Below are positions 5,997-7,949 of a stretch of DNA of 7,949 nucleotides, piece after piece. The notes below the pieces were generated by a model. That model was not told the origin of the DNA, searched no databases, and saw only the letters and a list, made by a program, of their open reading frames with translations. Origin of the DNA: Paracoccaceae bacterium (GTDB lineage Bacteria; Pseudomonadota; Alphaproteobacteria; Rhodobacterales; Rhodobacteraceae); contig JAAUPC010000157.1 in NCBI GenBank assembly GCA_012036325.1, positions 1 through 7,949 on the forward strand. Direction: 5' to 3'. The position numbers and the translations under genes are program-made. How positions within the stretch are numbered: the first letter of the stretch is position 1; every line of letters starts with the position of its first letter.

Positions 5997-7130
5997 TCAG
6001 CGTTTGTAGGTTGTCGGTTGAAAGGGAAGATCACAGACCGTGACCGGCAGCCGCTTGCCGCGCACCTCGCCTTCCAGCGCGGTGCCGATGGCGGCGAAAT
6101 GGGAGGCGACATAGCCCATCGCAATGGGGGCATTGACGCTTGGCCCGAACCCGCCTGAGGTAACGTGTCCAACAGGCGTGCCATCGGCGGCGAAAAGCTC
6201 CACCCCTTCGCGCATGGGCGCGCGGCCTTCCGGGGCAAGGCCGACGCGGCGGCGTTCGGGGCCGGTGGCAAGTTCCTGCAAAATCCGTTCAGCCCCCGGA
6301 AATCCGCCCGCCCGCGCGCCACCTATGCGGCGGGATTTCTGGATTGCCCAGGTCAGGCTCGCCTCGACCGGGCTCGTGGTCGTGTCGATGTCATGGCCGT
6401 AAAGGCAAAGCCCCGCCTCCAGCCGAAGCGAGTCACGCGCGCCAAGACCGATGGGCATGACACCCGGCTGAGCCAGCAGCTTGCGCGCAAACCCCTCAGC
6501 CCCGGCCATCGGCAGCGAGATCTCGAACCCGTCCTCGCCGGTATAGCCCGAGCGTGATACCCAGACCTCCCCCAGCACCCGGTGATCCATGAACCGCATC
6601 GCGGCCACGCCCCGCAGAACCGCCTCCAGCGCAGCTTCGGCCCCAGGCCCCTGCAGCGCCAGAAGCGCGCGGTCGGTGACCGGCTCCACCGACACCCCCG
6701 GCATCATCGCGGTCATATGGGCGATATCCTCGGCCTTGCAGGCTGCGTTGACGACCACATACAGATGATCCCCCCGGTTGGTGAACATCAGGTCATCCAG
6801 AATCCCGCCCCGGTCATTGGTCAGCAGCCCATAGCGCTGCCGCCCCTCGGCCAACCCCAGCACGTCGACCGGCATCAGGGCTTCGAACGCCAGCTTCAGC
6901 GCCTCCATCCCGGCCTTGGGCCGCAGGATCACCTGCCCCATGTGGCTCACGTCAAACAACCCGGCCGCAGCCCGCGTGTGCAGGTGTTCCTTCATCACGC
7001 CGACGGGGTATTGCACCGGCATCTCATAGCCGGCAAAGGGCACCATCTTGCCCCCCAGTTCGACATGCAAGTCATGCAGACCCAGCCTCAGCAGGCCCGT
7101 ATCTTGCAGCCCATCGTCAAGGTCGGCCAT
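5997..7130 (-). CDS. gcvT: Aminomethyltransferase, T-protein of the glycine cleavage system
   Basis: This is full-length T-protein (377 residues). It takes the aminomethyl group from H-protein, releases ammonia and makes 5,10-methylenetetrahydrofolate in the cytoplasm. The folate-binding GcvT fold is clear: GGKMVPFAGYEMPVQY (26-41), AGLFDVSHMGQ (56-66), LLTNDRGGILDDLM (102-115), whose Asp112-Asp113 pair contains the counterpart of the catalytic aspartate of E. coli T-protein, SRSGYTGEDGFE, and GLGARDSLRLEAGLCLYG. The C-terminal GcvT domain follows with GHVTSGGFGPS. The ATG at 7130 has a strong GGGAGGG about 6 bases upstream. It is the first gene of the operon and lies directly behind the tandem glycine riboswitch. 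The main alternatives, sarcosine or dimethylglycine dehydrogenase domains and YgfZ, are excluded by the size and the gcvH/gcvP neighbours. Confidence 0.97.
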   Translation of the reverse strand: MADLDDGLQDTGLLRLGLHDLHVELGGKMVPFAGYEMPVQYPVGVMKEHLHTRAAAGLFDVSHMGQVILRPKAGMEALKLAFEALMPVDVLGLAEGRQRYGLLTNDRGGILDDLMFTNRGDHLYVVVNAACKAEDIAHMTAMMPGVSVEPVTDRALLALQGPGAEAALEAVLRGVAAMRFMDHRVLGEVWVSRSGYTGEDGFEISLPMAGAEGFARKLLAQPGVMPIGLGARDSLRLEAGLCLYGHDIDTTTSPVEASLTWAIQKSRRIGGARAGGFPGAERILQELATGPERRRVGLAPEGRAPMREGVELFAADGTPVGHVTSGGFGPSVNAPIAMGYVASHFAAIGTALEGEVRGKRLPVTVCDLPFQPTTYKR

Positions 7131-7200
7131 CGCCGCCCTCCCTAATCATTGGCCGGGAACATACCGGCACCGTCAGGCAGGCTGATCCCTGCCCTGCGAT
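7131..7200 (-). promoter_or_regulatory. Probable expression platform of the glycine riboswitch
   Basis: Between the second aptamer and gcvT, GGCAGG/CCTGCC (7176-7181 with 7188-7193, loop 6) and GCCGG/CCGGC (7152-7156 with 7164-7168, loop 7) can form two short hairpins. The gcvT Shine-Dalgarno (about 7143-7136) lies just after. Neither hairpin is followed by a U tract, so control of translation initiation or Rho access is more likely than intrinsic termination. The exact switching fold cannot be settled by eye. Confidence 0.45.
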
Positions 7201-7395
7201 GCCCCCTCTGTCCTTGCACACCCGTCATAGCTTGGGCCGTGCGCCTGAGATCGTTATCCCTTCGGCGTCCCGGTGGCCCGGGCCCTCTCCAGAGTCTGTC
7301 GTCAGAAACGGTCCCTTGCGCCTGAGAGTTTACCGGGGCGGTTGCTCCTTCGGCACCGAGGGGCAAGTGCGCCCGCCGGATTCTCCCGAACCTGA
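7201..7395 (-). ncRNA. Tandem (two-aptamer) glycine riboswitch controlling gcvT-gcvH-gcvP
   Basis: Reading leftward, aptamer 1 starts with CGGGAGAA (7388-7381). It has the conserved core GCCGAAGGAGCAA (7354-7342) and CTCTCAGG (7328-7321), and closes with CTCT at 7294. The junction CTCTGGAGAG (7294-7285) ends aptamer 1 and begins aptamer 2. Aptamer 2 has GCCGAAGGGATAA (7266-7254) and TCTCAGGC (7250-7243), and ends with GGACAGAGG (7213-7205). These are the signature segments of the gcvT-type glycine riboswitch, in the usual place directly upstream of gcvT. Known family behaviour is that glycine binding turns on the glycine cleavage genes. Short sequence before aptamer 1 (to about 7400) may complete the leader-linker kink-turn. 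Confidence 0.95.
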
Positions 7396-7404
7396 CGCCC
7401 GATG

Positions 7405-7432
7405 GTTAGCCCATTGGCATTGAACCCGGCAA
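7405..7432 (-). promoter_or_regulatory. Possible promoter of the gcvTHP operon
   Basis: On the minus strand TTGCCG (7432-7427) and GCTAAC (7410-7405) are spaced by 16 bases and resemble -35 and -10 elements. Transcription would begin near 7398, just before the first riboswitch aptamer, which is where the leader should start. The -10 box is a poor match, so this is a positional guess. Confidence 0.35.
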
Positions 7433-7440
7433 GGGGGAAT

Positions 7441-7460
7441 CGGAATACGACCGTATGCCG
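7441..7460. promoter_or_regulatory. 20-bp dyad upstream of the gcv promoter, operator or terminator
   Basis: The sequence reads CGG-A-ATACG-AC-CGTAT-G-CCG: 8 of the 9 positions flanking the central AC are complementary across the axis. It lies 20 bases past the stop codon of the GFA-domain gene and just upstream of the proposed gcv -35 box. As RNA from the GFA gene it would be a hairpin followed by ATTCCCCCTT, a poor terminator. As DNA it has the form of a dimeric regulator site. Confidence 0.4.
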
Positions 7461-7479
7461 CGCAAAGGCGACGGCAGGC

Positions 7480-7896
7480 TTAGCCTTGCGGCTCGAACCG
7501 CAGCACACCCGCAATCCGGCTGGCACCCCCGCTGTCCGAAGGATGCAGCACCCCGTCCACCACCTGAACCTCGGCAAAATCGAAGGGGCTGATGCCCACA
7601 AGGCAGGCGACATTCACCCCGAACAGCCCGGGGTCTGATCGGCGGCGATGATGGGTGTAGATGCCGCAAGTCTTGCAAAACCAGTGCTGCGCTGTGCGGG
7701 TATGGAACTGGTAAAGCGCAAGGTTCTCTTCGCCCGCCAGAAACTCAAAGTCCTCGCTCCGGGCCGAGACGACGATTGCCCCGCGCATCCGGCAGAACGA
7801 ACAGGTGCAGCGCCGGGCAGTGCGCAGCCCCTCACGCAGCCACACCTTGAACCGCACCGTCCCGCAATGGCATGCAGCTTCGTGCACGTCGTCCAT
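7480..7896 (-). CDS. GFA-domain (CENP-V/GFA family) zinc-binding protein
   Basis: This small cytoplasmic protein of 138 residues has the Mss4-like GFA fold, named after glutathione-dependent formaldehyde-activating enzyme. The zinc-binding cysteines are all present: CHCG (Cys9, Cys11), CTCSFC (Cys30, Cys32, Cys35) and FCKTCG (Cys74, Cys77), followed by a GVNVACL strand (93-99) typical of the family. Length is normal for single-domain members. The ATG at 7896 has a strong GGAGGG just upstream. Most members have no proven substrate, and an S-(hydroxymethyl)glutathione synthase role should not be assumed. The preceding gene on the same strand ends 11 bases upstream, so it is probably the distal gene of that operon. 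It is separated from gcvT by the riboswitch and a likely separate promoter, so a link to glycine cleavage is not implied. Confidence 0.9.
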   Translation of the reverse strand: MDDVHEAACHCGTVRFKVWLREGLRTARRCTCSFCRMRGAIVVSARSEDFEFLAGEENLALYQFHTRTAQHWFCKTCGIYTHHRRRSDPGLFGVNVACLVGISPFDFAEVQVVDGVLHPSDSGGASRIAGVLRFEPQG

Positions 7897-7907
7897 CCCG
7901 CCCTCCC

Positions 7908-7949
7908 TCAGGCCCGCCGTTCCCCCGGGCTGGCCACCGGCTCCACCTC
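7908..7949 (-). CDS. 3' end of an unidentified gene running off the right edge
   Basis: A frame open from the window edge ends EVEPVASPGERRA at a TGA (7910-7908). It is followed after 11 bases, including GGAGGG, by the ATG of the GFA-domain gene. The tight spacing fits an operon. Thirteen residues are too few to identify the product, and the frame choice rests only on this arrangement. Confidence 0.35.
   Translation of the reverse strand, partial: EVEPVASPGERRA

Noticed and set aside
5984..6322. Alternative minus-strand frame within gcvT
   Set aside because: It is a shifted frame inside the gcvT coding region. The gcvT frame is intact with all motifs, so this is not a frameshift fragment.
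2677..7895. Possible genomic island or horizontal transfer of the glycine cleavage region
   Set aside because: No integrase, tRNA, insertion sequence or flanking direct repeat is visible, and base composition looks uniform apart from the short AT-rich gap at 5576-5625.

Overview
The window looks like chromosomal DNA of a GC-rich alphaproteobacterium, most likely of the Rhodobacterales (Rhodobacter/Paracoccus type). This is inferred from the codon use, the style of the GcvT, GcvH and GcvP proteins, and the tandem glycine riboswitch ahead of gcvT. There are no rRNA or tRNA genes, no insertion sequences and no CRISPR array.

Layout from left to right. At 1-67 (minus) is the 5' end of a gene that runs off the left edge. 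At 73-837 (minus) is an AzlC-family branched-chain amino acid exporter subunit, without the expected AzlD partner beside it. At 838-976 is a divergent intergenic region with two abutting dyads. At 977-1609 and 1699-2655 (both plus) are two exported proteins that I cannot assign to a known family. They share a domain of about 140 residues, present once in the first protein and twice in the second, and each copy carries exactly two cysteines at an almost fixed spacing. At 2644-2667 a strong hairpin separates them from the convergent glycine cleavage operon.

The minus strand from about 7432 down to 2677 holds one glycine-responsive unit: a possible promoter, a two-aptamer glycine riboswitch, then gcvT, gcvH and gcvP. 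The T, H and P proteins, with dihydrolipoamide dehydrogenase (not in this window), split glycine into CO2, ammonia and a methylene group on tetrahydrofolate. The riboswitch would raise their expression when glycine is abundant. Two palindromes lie between gcvH and gcvP. Upstream at 7480-7896 (minus) is a GFA-domain zinc-binding protein, probably last in another operon whose preceding gene ends at 7908.

The glycine cleavage part is well-known biology with a textbook regulator. The least explained content is the pair of exported proteins with the duplicated two-cysteine domain, followed by the unexplained dyads at 887-930, 5576-5625 and 7441-7460.
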